A DNA stretch of 64,000 nucleotides from Mesorhizobium onobrychidis. Lineage in GTDB: Bacteria > Pseudomonadota > Alphaproteobacteria > Rhizobiales > Rhizobiaceae. The stretch is from contig NZ_CP062229.1 in the NCBI RefSeq assembly GCF_024707545.1, forward strand, positions 3,391,501 to 3,455,500. The letters run 5' to 3'. The stretch's first letter is position 1. Each line of letters begins with the position of its first letter. Position numbers and translations under genes: made by a program. This document shows positions 19,986 through 32,108 of the stretch, one piece after another. The notes beneath the pieces are model-generated. The model saw only the letters and a program-made list of their open reading frames with translations, did not search any database and had not been told where the DNA came from.

Positions 19986-21706
19986 TCGCCAGATTTCCAT
20001 CGATCGCCAGACTGCTGAAGCGCCGCGCCAAGTCGGAAGACGGATCGATTGTGGTCGAAGGCGCCCGCAAGGCGACCGGCGGCAAGGGCAGGACCCGCAT
20101 CGTGATGACGATGGCGGTGTTCTTCGGCATCTATTCGACCATCACCGGGCGGCTGGTCTATCTGGGTTTTCAGAACCCCGACCTGTCCGGCGGTCCGCAG
20201 AGCCGGGTGACGGCGTCACGGCCCGACATCGTCGACCGCAACGGCGAAGTGCTGGCGACGGACATCAAGACGGCGTCGCTGTTTGCCGAACCGCGCCGCA
20301 TTGTCGACGCCGACGAGGCGATCGAAAAGCTGGCGACGGTGCTTCCCGAGATCGACTACGAGCAGACCTACCACAAGCTCAAGAGCGGCGCCGGCTTCGT
20401 CTGGCTGCAGCGGCAACTGACGCCCAAGCAACAATCGGATATCATGCAGCTCGGTGTTCCCGGCTTCGGCTTCCGCACCGAAAAGCGCCGCTTCTATCCG
20501 GCTGGCGAAACTTCGTCCTACATTGTCGGGCTCACCAACATCGACAACCAAGGCATCTCCGGCATGGAGAAATACATCGACGAACAGGGGCTGAGCGATC
20601 TTCAGGCGTCGGGCCTGGCGGTGGCCAAGGATCTGAAGCCGGTGCAGCTCTCGATCGACCTGCGCGTCCAGCATATCGTGCGTGACGAGGTCGCCACCGG
20701 CATGGAGAAATACCGCGCAATCGCGGCGGGCGCCGTCGTTCTCAACATCAAGACCGGCGAAGTGATGGCGATGGCCTCGGTTCCGGATTTCGACCCGAAC
20801 AACCCCTACAATGCGCAGGACAAGGACCGCTTGAACCGCATGTCGGCCGGCCTTTACGAAATGGGTTCGACGTTGAAGAGCTTCACCACCGCCATGGCGC
20901 TCGATTCCGGCAAAGTGACGCTGGAAAGCCGTTTCGACGCTTCGCGCCCGATCAGGATCGGCCGTCAGACCATCCATGATTTTCACGGCAAGGCTCGGGT
21001 GCTGTCGGTGCCCGAAGTGTTCATCTACTCGTCCAACATCGGTTCGGCCAAGGAAGCCGAAGCGGTTGGCATCGAGGGGCACCGCGAATTCCTGCATCGC
21101 CTGGGGATCCTCGAGAAGATGCAGACGGAACTGCCGGAGGTCGCCCGCCCGACCGAGCCCAAAGTCTGGAAACAGGTCCATTCGATTACCATCGCCTTCG
21201 GTCACGGTGTGTCGACAACGCCGCTGCAGACGGCGGTCGGCTGCGCTGCGCTGCTGAACGGCGGCTATCTGATCCAGCCGACATTCCTGAGGCGCGCGCA
21301 GGAACAGGCGATGTCGGTGGCCAAGAAAGTGGTCAGCGACAAGACGGTCGAGAGCATGCGCTATCTCTACGCACTGAATGCCGAGAAAGGGTCAGGCAGG
21401 AACGCCAGGGTTCCAGGTTACCGCGTCGGCGGCAAGACCGGAACGGCCGAGAAGGTTGTCAACGGCCGCTACTCAAAGGACAAGAATTTCAACGCCTTCG
21501 TTGCGGCTTTCCCGATGGACGATCCGCAATACATCGTGCTTACGATCGCCGACGAACCGAGGCCGGAAAAGCCCGGCATGGGTGCAACGGCCGCCTCGAA
21601 TGCTGGCGTCATGGCTGCGAACATTATCCGACGTTCGGCTTCCATGCTTGGCGTGAAGCCAGATTTCAGCCATGAAAATGGCGCAACGCTGGTTTCCTAT
21701 CAGTGA
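19982..21706 (+). CDS. ftsI: FtsI/PBP3, septal peptidoglycan transpeptidase
   Basis: 574 residues. A class B penicillin-binding protein that cross-links septal peptidoglycan with FtsW. One N-terminal membrane segment (TRIVMTMAVFFGIYSTITGRLVY), a pedestal domain from about residue 75, then the transpeptidase domain with S296-T-L-K299 (nucleophile motif), S350-S-N352 and K485-T-G487. The start overlaps the ftsL stop. Confidence 0.97.
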   Translation: MIARFPSIARLLKRRAKSEDGSIVVEGARKATGGKGRTRIVMTMAVFFGIYSTITGRLVYLGFQNPDLSGGPQSRVTASRPDIVDRNGEVLATDIKTASLFAEPRRIVDADEAIEKLATVLPEIDYEQTYHKLKSGAGFVWLQRQLTPKQQSDIMQLGVPGFGFRTEKRRFYPAGETSSYIVGLTNIDNQGISGMEKYIDEQGLSDLQASGLAVAKDLKPVQLSIDLRVQHIVRDEVATGMEKYRAIAAGAVVLNIKTGEVMAMASVPDFDPNNPYNAQDKDRLNRMSAGLYEMGSTLKSFTTAMALDSGKVTLESRFDASRPIRIGRQTIHDFHGKARVLSVPEVFIYSSNIGSAKEAEAVGIEGHREFLHRLGILEKMQTELPEVARPTEPKVWKQVHSITIAFGHGVSTTPLQTAVGCAALLNGGYLIQPTFLRRAQEQAMSVAKKVVSDKTVESMRYLYALNAEKGSGRNARVPGYRVGGKTGTAEKVVNGRYSKDKNFNAFVAAFPMDDPQYIVLTIADEPRPEKPGMGATAASNAGVMAANIIRRSASMLGVKPDFSHENGATLVSYQ

Positions 21707-21760
21707 TTCTTAGGGCGCGCCGGCAACAGCGCGCTATTTTGTTGCGATGAACGGGGTTCG

Positions 21761-23215
21761 ATGAAGCTGAAAGACCTAGCCGGTATCATGCCTGTCGAGG
21801 GGACAGCTTCCTTCGATACGGAGGTTACCGGGATTTCGTCGGATTCCCGCGAGGTAGGACCGGGCGTGGTCTTCTTCGCGCTCACCGGCACCAAGGCCGA
21901 TGGCGTGGCCTATGCCGCCGATGCCGCCAAGCGCGGCGCAGTGGCGATCGTGGCCGGCAAGGGCAGTGCGGTCGCCGGACTGCCGGTGCCCGTTCTCGCC
22001 GTCGACGATCCGCGCCTTGCGCTGGCGCTGAGTGCCGCCCGCTACTTCGGCAGGCAGCCGCAAACCATGGTCGCGGTGACCGGGACCAGCGGCAAGACAT
22101 CGGTTGCGGCCTTCACCAGGCAGATCTGGGAGCAGTCAGGCTTTGCCGCCGCCTCGATCGGCACGACCGGCGTGGTAGCGCCGGGCCGCAACGAATATGG
22201 CTCGCTGACCACCCCCGACCCGGTAGATCTGCACAGGCTGCTGCGGGAACTGGCGGATGCCGGCGTCACCCACGCATCGATGGAGGCCTCCAGCCACGGT
22301 CTCGACCAGCGCCGGCTCGACGGCGTGAAGCTTGCAGCCGGCGGCTTCACCAATCTCGGCCGCGACCACATGGACTATCATCCGACAGTCGAGGACTATC
22401 ATCGCGCCAAGCTGCGCCTGTTCGACACGCTGCTGCCGAAGGGTGCACCGGCCGTCATCTTTGCCGACGATCCGTGGTCGGAGCCGACGATCCGGGCGGC
22501 GAGGGCGGCGGGACTGGATGTGCTGACGGTCGGCCGTCACGGCGAGTTCCTGACACTGAAGCGGGTCGAGCACGAGCGCCACCGCCAGCGTGCCGAGGTG
22601 GAAGTCGATGGCGTTCTCCACGAGATCGACCTGCCGCTGGCCGGCGATTTCCAGATCGCCAATGCCCTGGTTTCGGCGGGCATCGCCATCTCCACTGGAA
22701 CACCTGCCGCCAAAGCCTTGATGGCGTTGGAGAAATTGAAGGGCGCACCGGGCCGGCTGGACCTTGTTGGCACCACTGCCAACGGTGCGCCGGTCTATGT
22801 CGATTACGCGCACAAGCCGGACGCGCTGGAAAACGTGTTGGCGTCGGTGCGGCCGTTCACCACCGGTCGCGTCATCGTCGTGTTCGGCTGCGGCGGCGAC
22901 CGCGACCGGGGCAAGCGGCCGATCATGGGCGAGATCGCCACGCGGCTCGCCGATGTCGTCATCGTCACCGACGACAATCCGCGTTCGGAAGTGCCCGAAA
23001 CGATCCGCTCCGCGATCCTTGCCGCTGCGCCCGGCGCCATCGAGATCGGCGACCGGCGCAAGGCGATCCACGAGGCGGTCGCCATGCTCCATGCCGGCGA
23101 CACGCTGATCGTGGCCGGCAAGGGGCATGAGGAAGGCCAGACCATCGGCGCCGAGACGCTGCATTTTTCCGACCATGAGGAGGTCCGCGCCGCGCTCCAG
23201 GAGCGCGTCGCATGA
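21761..23215 (+). CDS. murE: MurE, UDP-MurNAc-tripeptide synthetase (meso-DAP adding)
   Basis: 484 residues. Adds the third stem amino acid in the cytoplasm. ATP site GTSGKTS with K112; [12 protein letters not shown] and [15 protein letters not shown] bind the UDP-MurNAc-dipeptide; the DNPR motif at residues 405-408 is the meso-diaminopimelate specificity signature, so the wall is DAP-type. It overlaps murF by ATGA. Confidence 0.97.
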   Translation: MKLKDLAGIMPVEGTASFDTEVTGISSDSREVGPGVVFFALTGTKADGVAYAADAAKRGAVAIVAGKGSAVAGLPVPVLAVDDPRLALALSAARYFGRQPQTMVAVTGTSGKTSVAAFTRQIWEQSGFAAASIGTTGVVAPGRNEYGSLTTPDPVDLHRLLRELADAGVTHASMEASSHGLDQRRLDGVKLAAGGFTNLGRDHMDYHPTVEDYHRAKLRLFDTLLPKGAPAVIFADDPWSEPTIRAARAAGLDVLTVGRHGEFLTLKRVEHERHRQRAEVEVDGVLHEIDLPLAGDFQIANALVSAGIAISTGTPAAKALMALEKLKGAPGRLDLVGTTANGAPVYVDYAHKPDALENVLASVRPFTTGRVIVVFGCGGDRDRGKRPIMGEIATRLADVVIVTDDNPRSEVPETIRSAILAAAPGAIEIGDRRKAIHEAVAMLHAGDTLIVAGKGHEEGQTIGAETLHFSDHEEVRAALQERVA

Positions 23216-24645
23216 ACTTCCTGTGGACCTCCGAGGATCTCGTCGCCGCCATGGGCGGACGACCGCTCGGTCCGATGCCGGAGGGTATCGGCGGCATCTC
23301 GATCGACAGCCGCAGCCTTGAGCCGGGCGATGCTTTCTTCGCCATCAAGGGCGAGGCGATGGACGGCCATGATTTCGCGACCGCCGCCATCAAAGCCGGC
23401 GCCGGCGTGCTGGTCGTCGCCGAGGGCAAGCTGCCATCGCTCGGGCGGCTGACGGCGCCGATGATCGTCGTGCAGGACGTGCTCGCCGCACTGGAAAAGC
23501 TAGGGCTGGCCGCACGCGCGCGCTCGAATGCCAAGATCATCGCGGTGACCGGTTCGGCGGGCAAGACCACCACCAAGGAAGCGCTGCGCCATGTGCTGTC
23601 CGCGGTCGGCAAGGTGCACGCATCGGCCCAGTCTTTCAACAACCACTGGGGCGTCCCGCTGACGCTGGCGCGGATGCCGGCGGATTGCGACTATGCCGTC
23701 TTCGAGATCGGCATGAACCATCCCAACGAGATCCGGCCGCTGGTCAAGATGGTCCGGCCGCATGTCGCCATCGTCACGCTGATCGCCGCGGCACACCTCG
23801 GCTTCTTCCGCAATCTGGACGAGATCGCCAAGGCCAAGGCCGAGATTTTCGAGGGGCTGGAACCGGACGGTGCCGCCCTTCTCAACCGCGACGATCCGCG
23901 CTGGAAGCTTCTGGGCACGTTGGCGAGAGCCGCCGGCGTCGAGCACATTTACGGGTTTGGCGAGAATGCCCGTGCGACCTTCAAACTGCTCAAATGCGCG
24001 CTGCATGCCGATCATTCTGTCATCACCGCCAAGATCGGCGGACAGGAGATCACCGCCAGGGTAGGCGCACCGGGCCGCCACATGGTGCAGAATGTGCTGG
24101 CCGTGCTGGGCGCCGCGCATCTGGTCGGCGCCGACATCGCCAGGGTGGCACTGGCGCTGGCCGATCTTTCGGCCGACCGAGGACGCGGCAAGCGCCATGT
24201 GCTGCGTCACCCGAAAGGTCCGATCACGCTGATCGACGAGAGCTACAATGCCAATCCGGCGTCGATGTGCGCAGCAATGGCGCTGCTCAACGCGACGCCG
24301 GTGTCGGGCGAAGGCAGGCGCATCGCGGTGCTCGGCGACATGCTCGAACTCGGCGACCACTCGGCGAAGCTGCATGCAGCCCTTGCCGATCTCATCGTCG
24401 GCACAGACACGCGCACGGTCTTTCTCGCCGGTCCGGAAATGCGGGCGCTGGCCGACATCCTGCCTGATGAGATCGAGACGGAGTATCGCGCCGGCGCAGA
24501 GGATCTGAAACTGGTGCTTCTGTCGGCGCTGAAGCCCGGCGACGTGGTGATGATCAAATCGTCGAAAGGCATCGGGTTTTCCAAGTTGGTCGACGCACTG
24601 CTCAGCAAATTTCCGGCGGTAGCCACAACCGCCAAACAGACCTAG
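23212..24645 (+). CDS. murF: MurF, UDP-MurNAc-tripeptide:D-Ala-D-Ala ligase
   Basis: 477 residues. Joins D-Ala-D-Ala to the UDP-MurNAc-tripeptide. Seen: N-terminal [29 protein letters not shown] loop [40 protein letters not shown] and [11 protein letters not shown], all family hallmarks. The product partner D-Ala-D-Ala comes from ddl further down the same cluster. Start overlaps the murE stop. Confidence 0.97.
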   Translation: MNFLWTSEDLVAAMGGRPLGPMPEGIGGISIDSRSLEPGDAFFAIKGEAMDGHDFATAAIKAGAGVLVVAEGKLPSLGRLTAPMIVVQDVLAALEKLGLAARARSNAKIIAVTGSAGKTTTKEALRHVLSAVGKVHASAQSFNNHWGVPLTLARMPADCDYAVFEIGMNHPNEIRPLVKMVRPHVAIVTLIAAAHLGFFRNLDEIAKAKAEIFEGLEPDGAALLNRDDPRWKLLGTLARAAGVEHIYGFGENARATFKLLKCALHADHSVITAKIGGQEITARVGAPGRHMVQNVLAVLGAAHLVGADIARVALALADLSADRGRGKRHVLRHPKGPITLIDESYNANPASMCAAMALLNATPVSGEGRRIAVLGDMLELGDHSAKLHAALADLIVGTDTRTVFLAGPEMRALADILPDEIETEYRAGAEDLKLVLLSALKPGDVVMIKSSKGIGFSKLVDALLSKFPAVATTAKQT

Positions 24646-24669
24646 AGCCAGGTCCGGGGACCGAATCGC

Positions 24670-25752
24670 ATGTTCACACTGCTCGTCGAATTCGCGGACA
24701 AGATCTCGGTCTTCAACGTCTTTCGCTACATAACCTTCCGTACCGGCGGCGCGCTGATAACAGCGGCGCTGATCGTCTTCATCTTCGGACCGGCTATCAT
24801 CAATTCGCTGAGGCTGCGGCAAGGCAAGGGCCAGCCGATCCGCGCCGACGGGCCGCAGACGCATTTCAAGAAAGCCGGCACGCCGACCATGGGCGGGCTG
24901 ATGATCCTGTGCGGCATCATCGGCTCGTCGCTTTTGTGGGCGAACCTGTCCAGCATCTATGTCTGGGTGGTGCTGCTGGTGACCCTGGGTTTCGGTTGGA
25001 TCGGCTTCTACGACGATTATCTCAAGGTGACGAAGCAATCGCATCTCGGCTTTTCCGGCAAGGCGCGGCTGGCGCTTGAATTCGTCATCGCCGGCATCGC
25101 CGCCTGGGTGATCATGCACAACGGCCAGGCGCCGTTCTCGTCATCGCTGACTTTTCCTTTCGCCAAGGAGTTTCTCGTCAATCTCGGCTGGTTCTTCATC
25201 CCGTTCTCGTGCTTCGTCATCGTCGGCGCCGGCAATGCGGTGAACCTGACCGATGGCCTCGACGGGCTGGCGATCGTGCCGATCATGATCGCGGCGGCGT
25301 CCTTCGGCGTCATCGCCTACCTCTCCGGCAATGCGGTGTTCGCCGAATATCTGCAGATCCATTTCGTGCCCGGCACCGGCGAGTTGGCAGTGGTCCTCGG
25401 CGCAGTGATCGGCGCCGGCCTCGGCTTCCTGTGGTTCAACGCACCGCCGGCGGCGATCTTCATGGGCGATACCGGCTCGCTGGCCTTGGGCGGCCTGATC
25501 GGCACGGTCGCGGTTGCCACCAAGCACGAGATCGTGCTGGTCATCGTCGGCGGCCTGTTCGTCGTCGAGATCCTATCGGTCATCATCCAGGTCGGCTACT
25601 TCAAGATGACCGGCAAGCGGGTGTTCCTGATGGCGCCGATCCACCATCATTTCGAAAAGCTGGGCTGGACCGAAAGCCAGGTGGTGATCCGCTTCTGGAT
25701 CATAGCAGTCATCCTGGCGCTGGTCGGCCTGTCGACCCTCAAGCTCCGATAG
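24670..25752 (+). CDS. mraY: MraY, phospho-MurNAc-pentapeptide translocase
   Basis: 360 residues, about ten membrane segments. Makes lipid I from UDP-MurNAc-pentapeptide and undecaprenyl phosphate. Seen: [22 protein letters not shown] in the first cytoplasmic loops, GFYDDYLKV with the catalytic aspartates, [14 protein letters not shown], and [13 protein letters not shown] near the end. It lies 24 bases after murF and 8 before murD. Confidence 0.98.
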   Translation: MFTLLVEFADKISVFNVFRYITFRTGGALITAALIVFIFGPAIINSLRLRQGKGQPIRADGPQTHFKKAGTPTMGGLMILCGIIGSSLLWANLSSIYVWVVLLVTLGFGWIGFYDDYLKVTKQSHLGFSGKARLALEFVIAGIAAWVIMHNGQAPFSSSLTFPFAKEFLVNLGWFFIPFSCFVIVGAGNAVNLTDGLDGLAIVPIMIAAASFGVIAYLSGNAVFAEYLQIHFVPGTGELAVVLGAVIGAGLGFLWFNAPPAAIFMGDTGSLALGGLIGTVAVATKHEIVLVIVGGLFVVEILSVIIQVGYFKMTGKRVFLMAPIHHHFEKLGWTESQVVIRFWIIAVILALVGLSTLKLR

Positions 25753-25760
25753 GAGGTCGC

Positions 25761-27164
25761 TTGATCCCCGCCGCATCTTTCGCAGGCAAGCGCGTTTCGC
25801 TCTTCGGGCTCGGCGGCTCGGGGATCGCCACTGCGCGCGCGTTGATCGATGGCGGGGCGGACGTGCTCGCCTGGGACGACAATCCCGGCAGTGTCGCCAA
25901 TGCCGCGGCCGTCGGTATCGCGACCGGCGATCTGCGCTGCGCAGACTGGGCGAAGTTCTCGGCCTTCGTGCTGTCGCCCGGCGTGCCACTGACGCATCCG
26001 AAGCCGCACTGGACAGTGGAGCTGGCGCGCGCTTCAGGCGTCGAGATCATTGGCGACATCGAGCTGTTCTGCCGGCAGCGGACCTTGCTGGCGCCGGCAG
26101 CACCCTTTATCGCCATCACCGGCACCAACGGCAAATCGACGACGACGGCGCTGACGGCGCATATCCTGAAATCGGCCGGACGCGACACGCAGATGGGCGG
26201 CAATATCGGCCGCGCGGTGATGACGCTCGATCCGCCGGAATACGGGCGGCACTATGTCGTGGAATGCTCGTCCTACCAGATTGACCTGGCGCCCTCGATC
26301 AATCCGACCGCCGGCGTCCTGCTCAACCTGACGCCCGATCATCTCGACCGTCATGGCACGATGCAGCACTACGCCGCGATCAAGGAACGGCTGGCGGCCG
26401 GCAGCGAGACGGCAATCGTCGGTGTCGACGATTCCTGGTGCGCCCAGCTCGCCGACCGGCTGGAACGGGCAGGCCAGCACGTCATCCGCATTTCCAAGCG
26501 CCTGCCATTGACCGACGGCTATTTCGCCGATGGCACCGACCTGATGGAGGCGGTGCATGGCCGTTATAGTCGGATCGCCTTTCTCGAAGGCATCGGCTCG
26601 CTGCGCGGCCAGCACAATGCGCAGAATGCGCTGGCCGCTATCGCCGCCTGCCTCAAGGTCGGGCTCGAGCTGGGGGAGATCCAGTCGGGCCTGGAGAGCT
26701 TTCCCGGTCTGGCGCACCGTATGGAGCAGGTCGGCCGCAAGGGCCATGTGCTGTTCATCAACGATTCCAAGGCGACCAATGCCGATGCGGCAGCGCCCGC
26801 ACTGTCCAGCTTTCCGCGCATCTACTGGATCGCCGGCGGGCTCCCGAAAGAGGGTGGCATCGAGCCGTTGCGCGGCCTCTTTCCGCGCGTCGCCAAAGCC
26901 TATCTGATCGGTGAGGCCGCACCAGCCTTCTCGGCGACGCTCGGTGAGGCGGTGCCTTACGAGATCTCCGGCACGCTGGCCGCAGCAGTCGAGCACGCCG
27001 CAAGCGACGCGGCCAGGGATGATGGCAACGGCGAGGTGGTAGTGCTGCTTTCGCCGGCCTGCGCCAGTTTCGACCAGTTCAAGAATTTCGAAGTGCGCGG
27101 CGAAGCCTTCAGGCAAGCTGCGAGCACTATTGATGGCGTGAAGCTCATCGGAGGGACACGGTAA
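25761..27164 (+). CDS. murD: MurD, UDP-MurNAc-L-alanine:D-glutamate ligase
   Basis: 467 residues from TTG at 25761, which has a perfect AGGAGGT just upstream; the frame is open further up but the protein begins properly here (Rossmann segment [17 protein letters not shown]). ATP loop [22 protein letters not shown] and [16 protein letters not shown] are substrate and metal segments, and [10 protein letters not shown] the C-domain motif. Adds D-Glu as the second stem residue. Its TAA shares one base with the ftsW start (TAATG). Confidence 0.96.
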   Translation: MIPAASFAGKRVSLFGLGGSGIATARALIDGGADVLAWDDNPGSVANAAAVGIATGDLRCADWAKFSAFVLSPGVPLTHPKPHWTVELARASGVEIIGDIELFCRQRTLLAPAAPFIAITGTNGKSTTTALTAHILKSAGRDTQMGGNIGRAVMTLDPPEYGRHYVVECSSYQIDLAPSINPTAGVLLNLTPDHLDRHGTMQHYAAIKERLAAGSETAIVGVDDSWCAQLADRLERAGQHVIRISKRLPLTDGYFADGTDLMEAVHGRYSRIAFLEGIGSLRGQHNAQNALAAIAACLKVGLELGEIQSGLESFPGLAHRMEQVGRKGHVLFINDSKATNADAAAPALSSFPRIYWIAGGLPKEGGIEPLRGLFPRVAKAYLIGEAAPAFSATLGEAVPYEISGTLAAAVEHAASDAARDDGNGEVVVLLSPACASFDQFKNFEVRGEAFRQAASTIDGVKLIGGTR

Positions 27165-28315
27165 TGCAAAGTCGTCTCGACAAAAGCCCGGTTGCCACCT
27201 GGTGGTGGACGATCGATCGCTGGTTCCTGGCTGCGTTCCTGTCGCTGATGGGGCTCGGCATCGTGCTGTCCTTCGCGGCAAGCCCGGCGGTGGCCCAGCG
27301 CATCGGCCTGGACAGTTTCCACTTCGCCACACGGCAGATCATCTTCACCATTCCCGCACTTGGCGTGATGCTGGCGGTCTCCTTCCTGGAATCGCGGCAG
27401 ATCAGACGCATGGCCCTGGCGATGCTGTGCATCATGCTGGTGCTGATGGTGGCGGTGCTCTACATCGGCGTCGAGGTGAAGGGCGCGCGGCGCTGGGTGT
27501 CGCTCGCCGGCGTGTCGATCCAGCCGTCGGAATTCCTGAAGCCGGCCTTCGTCGTCATCTGCGCCTGGCTGTTTGCCGAACACAAGCGCCAGCCCGACAT
27601 TCCCGGCAATCTGTTCGCCATGCTGCTGCTGGCCCTCGTCATCTCGCTGCTGGTGGCGCAGCCTGATTTCGGCCAGACCATGCTGGTGCTCGGCACCTGG
27701 GGGGTGATGTTCTTCATGGCCGGACTGCCATGGCTGTGGATCATCGCGCTGGGCGCTGCCGGTATAGGCGGCGTGTTCGCCGCCTACACGGTGTTCCCGC
27801 ATGTCGCCGGCCGCATCGATCGCTTCATGACCGGCGAGGGCGACACCTTCCAGGTCGACATGGGCCGCGATGCGCTGATCAACGGCGGCTGGTTCGGCGT
27901 CGGGCCGGGCGAGGGCACTGTCAAGCGGGTCATACCCGACAGCCATGCCGATTTCGTCTACTCGGTGGCCGGCGAGGAGTTCGGACTGATCATGTGCTTC
28001 TTCATCATGATCATCTTCGCCTTCATCGTGCTGCGTGGCCTCAGCACCGCGCTCAAGGAGCAGGACGATTTCACACGCTATGCGGTTGGCGGCCTGGTCA
28101 CGGTCTTCGGTCTGCAGTCGGTCATCAACATGGCGGTCAATCTGCAGCTGATGCCTGCCAAGGGCATGACCTTGCCGTTCATCTCCTATGGCGGCTCCTC
28201 GCAGATCGCCATCGCCATCTCGATGGGCATGGTGCTGGCGCTGACGCGCAAGCGGCCGGAAAAGCGCAAGCAGTTGGGATTCGCACCGTCGCAGCGCGCC
28301 ATGCCGGCGGAATGA
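27164..28315 (+). CDS. ftsW: FtsW, septal SEDS peptidoglycan glycosyltransferase
   Basis: 383 residues with about ten membrane segments. SEDS family; polymerises lipid II at the septum with FtsI. Seen: [30 protein letters not shown], the catalytic-loop region [41 protein letters not shown] segment, and [14 protein letters not shown] near the end. Position between murD and murG supports FtsW rather than RodA. Confidence 0.97.
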   Translation: MQSRLDKSPVATWWWTIDRWFLAAFLSLMGLGIVLSFAASPAVAQRIGLDSFHFATRQIIFTIPALGVMLAVSFLESRQIRRMALAMLCIMLVLMVAVLYIGVEVKGARRWVSLAGVSIQPSEFLKPAFVVICAWLFAEHKRQPDIPGNLFAMLLLALVISLLVAQPDFGQTMLVLGTWGVMFFMAGLPWLWIIALGAAGIGGVFAAYTVFPHVAGRIDRFMTGEGDTFQVDMGRDALINGGWFGVGPGEGTVKRVIPDSHADFVYSVAGEEFGLIMCFFIMIIFAFIVLRGLSTALKEQDDFTRYAVGGLVTVFGLQSVINMAVNLQLMPAKGMTLPFISYGGSSQIAIAISMGMVLALTRKRPEKRKQLGFAPSQRAMPAE

Positions 28316-28316
28316 A

Positions 28317-29444
28317 ATGTCGAGGGGCGCGATCCTTCTGGCGGCCGGCGGCACGGGCGGGCACCTCTTCCCGGCCGAGGCGCTGGCGCACGAGCTGATC
28401 AGGCGCGGCTGGGCGGTGCATCTCGCCACCGATGATCGTGCCGAGCGTTTTGCCGGCCAGTTTCCGGCCGCAGGCATCCATCCGATCCAGTCGGCGACGA
28501 TGAGTTCGAAAAATCCTTTTGCCGTGCTCGCCGCCTTCTGGAAAATCTGGGGTGGCGTGCGGCAGGCGTCCGCCCTGATCGGCCGTATCAAGCCAGCCGT
28601 CGTAGTCGGTTTCGGCGGCTATCCGACACTGCCGCCGCTCTATGCGGCGACGCGGCGCAAGGTGCCGACGATGATCCACGAGCAGAACGCGGTGATGGGG
28701 CGCGCCAACCGGGCGCTTGCCGGCCGCGTCGATGCCATCGCCGGCGGGTTCTTGCCGGAAGATTCAAGCGCTGCAGGCGCCAAGATCGTGACGACAGGTA
28801 ATCCGGTCAGGCCGCAAGTGCTGGAGGCGGCAAAGACGCCTTATGCGATGTCGACCGGGAATCAGCCGTTCCGCTTTCTGGTGTTCGGCGGCAGCCAGGG
28901 CGCACAGTTCTTTTCCGACGCAATGCCAGCGGCGGTAGCACAGCTTTCCGACGCACAACGCAAGCGGCTGGTGATCACCCAGCAGGCCCGTGCCGACGAC
29001 GTCGAGCGGGTGAAGGCGGCCTATGCCGCCCTTGGCGTCGAGGCTGAGGTATCGCCCTTCTTCACCGACATGGCGGCGCGCATGGCTGCGGCGCATCTGG
29101 TGATGTCGCGATCCGGCGCATCGACCGTATCGGAAATCGCGGTGATCGGCCGGCCAGCGCTGCTGGTGCCCTATCCGCACGCGCTCGACCACGACCAGGC
29201 GGCCAATGCCGCGGCATTGGCAGCGGCAGATGGCGCCGAAGTGCATCCGCAATCCTCGCTCTCGCCCGAGCGCATCGCTGTGCTCCTCGGCGCGCTGATG
29301 GACGATACGGAGCGGCTGACCACAATGGCAGCAGCGGCGAAATCGGCCGGAAAACCGGACGCGGCACGGTTGCTCGCCGATCTGACAGAGGCTATTGCGT
29401 CGAAGAAAAGCGTATCGGACTTCAGGAAGGAGACGCACGCATGA
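28317..29444 (+). CDS. murG: MurG, lipid II-forming GlcNAc transferase
   Basis: 375 residues. Transfers GlcNAc to lipid I at the inner face of the membrane. Seen: [14 protein letters not shown] (first glycine loop), [49 protein letters not shown] (second domain start) and the UDP-sugar site [31 protein letters not shown]. One base separates the ftsW stop and this ATG; the 3' end overlaps murC (ATGA). Confidence 0.97.
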   Translation: MSRGAILLAAGGTGGHLFPAEALAHELIRRGWAVHLATDDRAERFAGQFPAAGIHPIQSATMSSKNPFAVLAAFWKIWGGVRQASALIGRIKPAVVVGFGGYPTLPPLYAATRRKVPTMIHEQNAVMGRANRALAGRVDAIAGGFLPEDSSAAGAKIVTTGNPVRPQVLEAAKTPYAMSTGNQPFRFLVFGGSQGAQFFSDAMPAAVAQLSDAQRKRLVITQQARADDVERVKAAYAALGVEAEVSPFFTDMAARMAAAHLVMSRSGASTVSEIAVIGRPALLVPYPHALDHDQAANAAALAAADGAEVHPQSSLSPERIAVLLGALMDDTERLTTMAAAAKSAGKPDAARLLADLTEAIASKKSVSDFRKETHA

Positions 29445-30847
29445 AGATGCCGCAGACGATCGGCCTCGTGCATTTCATCGGCATCGGCGGTATCGGCATG
29501 AGCGGCATCGCCGAGGTGCTGCACAACCTCGGCTATAAGGTGCAAGGATCCGACCAGGCCGACAGCGCCAATGTGCAGCGGCTGCGCGACAAGGGCATCG
29601 AGTGCTTTGTCGGTCATCATGCCGACAATATCGGCGATGCCGAAGTGGTGGTCGTCTCGACGGCGATCAAGAAATCCAATCCGGAGCTGAAGGCGGCGCG
29701 CGAGAAACTGCTTCCCATCGTCCGCCGCGCCGAGATGCTGGCCGAACTGATGCGCTTCCGGCAGGCGGTGGCCATCGGCGGCACGCATGGCAAGACGACG
29801 ACGACCTCGATGGTGGCGACGCTGCTCGAAGCCGGCGGGCTCGATCCGACCGTGATCAATGGCGGCATCATCAATGCCTACGGCACCAACGCCCGCATGG
29901 GCGATGGCGAATGGATGGTGGTCGAAGCCGATGAGAGCGACGGCACCTTCCTGAAGCTGCCGGCCGAGATTGCCGTCGTCACCAACATCGATCCCGAGCA
30001 TCTCGACCACTACGGCTCCTTCGACAAGGTGCGCGAGGCCTTTCGCCAGTTCGTCGAGAACGTGCCGTTCTACGGCTTCGGCGTCATGTGCACCGACCAT
30101 CCGGAGGTGCAGGCGCTGGTCAGCCGCATCGAGGACCGGCGCGTCATCACCTACGGCGAGAACGCGCAGGCCGACGTGCGTTTCACCAATCACCGCATGA
30201 ACGGCCCGATCTCGGAATTCGACGTGGTGATCCGCGACCGCAAGACCCGCGGCCAGTCGACGATCTCAGGCCTGCGCCTGCCGATGCCCGGCCGTCATAA
30301 CGTCTCCAACGCGACCGCGGCGATCGCCGTGGCGCACGAGCTCGGCCTTTCGGCCGAGGCGATCAGGAAGGGCCTGTCGTCCTTCGCCGGCGTCAAGCGG
30401 CGCTTCACCCGTACCGGTTCGTGGAACGGCGTCGATGTGTTCGACGATTACGGCCACCATCCGGTCGAGATCACGGCGGTTCTGAGGGCGGCGCGCGATG
30501 CCACCAAGGGCCGCGTCATCGCCATTGCCCAGCCACACCGCTTCACCCGGCTGCACGACCTGTTCGACGAGTTTTCCGTCTGCTTCAACGATGCCGACAC
30601 GGTGATGGTGGCGCCGGTCTATGCGGCAGGCGAAGAGCCGATCGACGGGGTGACGTCCGAAGCATTGGTGTCGCGCATCCGCTCCGGCGGCCATCGCGAC
30701 GCGCGCTACATCGAAGGCCCCGCGGCGATTGCGCCGGTTATCCGCGATCTGGCGAAACCAGGCGACTTCATCGTCTTCCTTGGTGCCGGCAACATCACGC
30801 AATGGGCCTACGCGCTGCCCAGGGAACTCGGCGGTACTGCCTCATGA
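29441..30847 (+). CDS. murC: MurC, UDP-MurNAc:L-alanine ligase
   Basis: 468 residues. Adds the first amino acid of the stem. Seen: [17 protein letters not shown] at the N-terminus, ATP loop [41 protein letters not shown], and [14 protein letters not shown] with FQPHRF-type [13 protein letters not shown] in the C-terminal domain. The stop overlaps the start of murB (ATGATG). Confidence 0.97.
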   Translation: MKMPQTIGLVHFIGIGGIGMSGIAEVLHNLGYKVQGSDQADSANVQRLRDKGIECFVGHHADNIGDAEVVVVSTAIKKSNPELKAAREKLLPIVRRAEMLAELMRFRQAVAIGGTHGKTTTTSMVATLLEAGGLDPTVINGGIINAYGTNARMGDGEWMVVEADESDGTFLKLPAEIAVVTNIDPEHLDHYGSFDKVREAFRQFVENVPFYGFGVMCTDHPEVQALVSRIEDRRVITYGENAQADVRFTNHRMNGPISEFDVVIRDRKTRGQSTISGLRLPMPGRHNVSNATAAIAVAHELGLSAEAIRKGLSSFAGVKRRFTRTGSWNGVDVFDDYGHHPVEITAVLRAARDATKGRVIAIAQPHRFTRLHDLFDEFSVCFNDADTVMVAPVYAAGEEPIDGVTSEALVSRIRSGGHRDARYIEGPAAIAPVIRDLAKPGDFIVFLGAGNITQWAYALPRELGGTAS

Positions 30848-31809
30848 TGCGCGGCCAGGCATTGATCGACAAGCTTGGCGGCCGGCTTGCCGGCCTGCGC
30901 GGCCGCATCACGCTCAATGCCGAGATGGACAAGATGACCTGGTTTCGCGCCGGGGGACTGGCCGACGCGCTGTTCCAGCCGGCCGACGAGGACGATCTCG
31001 CCGCGTTCCTGAGAGCAGTGCCCGAAGAGATACCGCTGACCATCGTCGGCATCGGCTCGAATCTGCTTGTCCGCGACGGCGGTATTGCGGGTTTCGTCAT
31101 CCGGCTTTCGGCCAAGGGCTTTGGCGAGGCCGAAGTGATTGCGCCGACCACAATCAAGGCGGGTGCCGCCGCGCCCGACAAGCGCCTTGCCGCCGTCGCC
31201 TATCAGGCTGGTATAGGCGGCTTTGAATTTTACCACGGCATTCCGGGTGCCATCGGCGGTGCGCTGAGGATGAACGCCGGCGCCAATGGCGTCGAGACGC
31301 GCGAGCGCGTCGTCGAGGTGCGGGCGCTCGACCGCAAGGGCGATGTGCATACGCTGAGCAACGCCGATATGGGCTACGCCTATCGCCATTCGGCAGCACC
31401 TGCCGGGCTGATCTTCACATCGGCTGTGTTCGAAGGGGTTTTGGCAGACAAGGCCGCGATTCAGGCGGCGATGGACGCCGTCCAGCATCATCGCGAGACC
31501 GTGCAGCCGATCCGGGAAAAGACCGGCGGCTCGACCTTCAAGAATCCGGAGGGCACCTCGGCCTGGAAGGAGATCGACAGAGCTGGTTGTCGGGGGCTGA
31601 TGATCGGCGGCGCGCAGATGTCGCCGATGCATTGCAACTTCATGATCAACACGGGAACCGCGACCGGCTACGACCTCGAATATCTCGGCGAGACTGTGCG
31701 CACGCGTGTGCTCGAAAAGTCGGGCATCCGGCTGCATTGGGAAATCAAGCGCATCGGCAATTTCCGGCCGGGGCACGAGGTCCAGGAATTCCTCGGACAG
31801 TTGCTCTAA
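30844..31809 (+). CDS. murB: MurB, UDP-N-acetylenolpyruvoylglucosamine reductase
   Basis: 321 residues. FAD- and NADPH-dependent reduction to UDP-MurNAc. Seen: [18 protein letters not shown] (FAD fold start), [45 protein letters not shown], and [12 protein letters not shown] with the catalytic serine. The GSTFKNP segment and small size suggest a type II-like MurB. The frame is open far upstream, but the start is placed at the overlap with murC, as for its neighbours. Confidence 0.96.
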   Translation: MMRGQALIDKLGGRLAGLRGRITLNAEMDKMTWFRAGGLADALFQPADEDDLAAFLRAVPEEIPLTIVGIGSNLLVRDGGIAGFVIRLSAKGFGEAEVIAPTTIKAGAAAPDKRLAAVAYQAGIGGFEFYHGIPGAIGGALRMNAGANGVETRERVVEVRALDRKGDVHTLSNADMGYAYRHSAAPAGLIFTSAVFEGVLADKAAIQAAMDAVQHHRETVQPIREKTGGSTFKNPEGTSAWKEIDRAGCRGLMIGGAQMSPMHCNFMINTGTATGYDLEYLGETVRTRVLEKSGIRLHWEIKRIGNFRPGHEVQEFLGQLL

Positions 31810-32108
31810 AGACTCACAACCCAGTTTTCGCGGCCGTTTTTGCGGAAAGTGAATCTCTCGGAATCGTAAGGACTTGCCAGTGAATCAACTCTCTGATTCT
31901 CTGCCCTGAAGCGTTTCCTGATTTGAGTCGTTTCGACGCGTTGCCAGCGTTTTTCCGTCAGGGCAACCTGCCGGGAGGCTCGGGGACTCGATGTTGCGGA
32001 ACCACGAGAGCAGGGACTGCTCCGAGCGTTTGAGTGTGTGCCCTTTCCGGGGCATATAAGATGCAGACCCGCCGTGAAAGGGCCCGCCGTGAGAGGGAAT
32101 GACGGGAA
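31810..32108. other. Largest gap in the dcw cluster, before ddl
   Basis: 299 bases between murB and ddl with no gene, whereas most cluster genes overlap or nearly touch. A candidate promoter stands near its right end. Nothing else was recognised. Confidence 0.5.
32030..32060 (+). promoter_or_regulatory. Candidate internal promoter for ddl-ftsQAZ
   Basis: TTGAGT (32030-32035) with CATATAAG (32053-32060) 17-19 bases further on, about 50 bases before the ddl start. It would let ddl-ftsQ-ftsA(-ftsZ) be expressed apart from the mur genes. Confidence 0.4.

Noticed and set aside
23500..25119. Long minus-strand open frame (539 codons) opposite murF and mraY
   Set aside because: It is the mirror of strongly conserved coding genes in GC-rich DNA; its translation is rich in R, H, D and Q with no domain.
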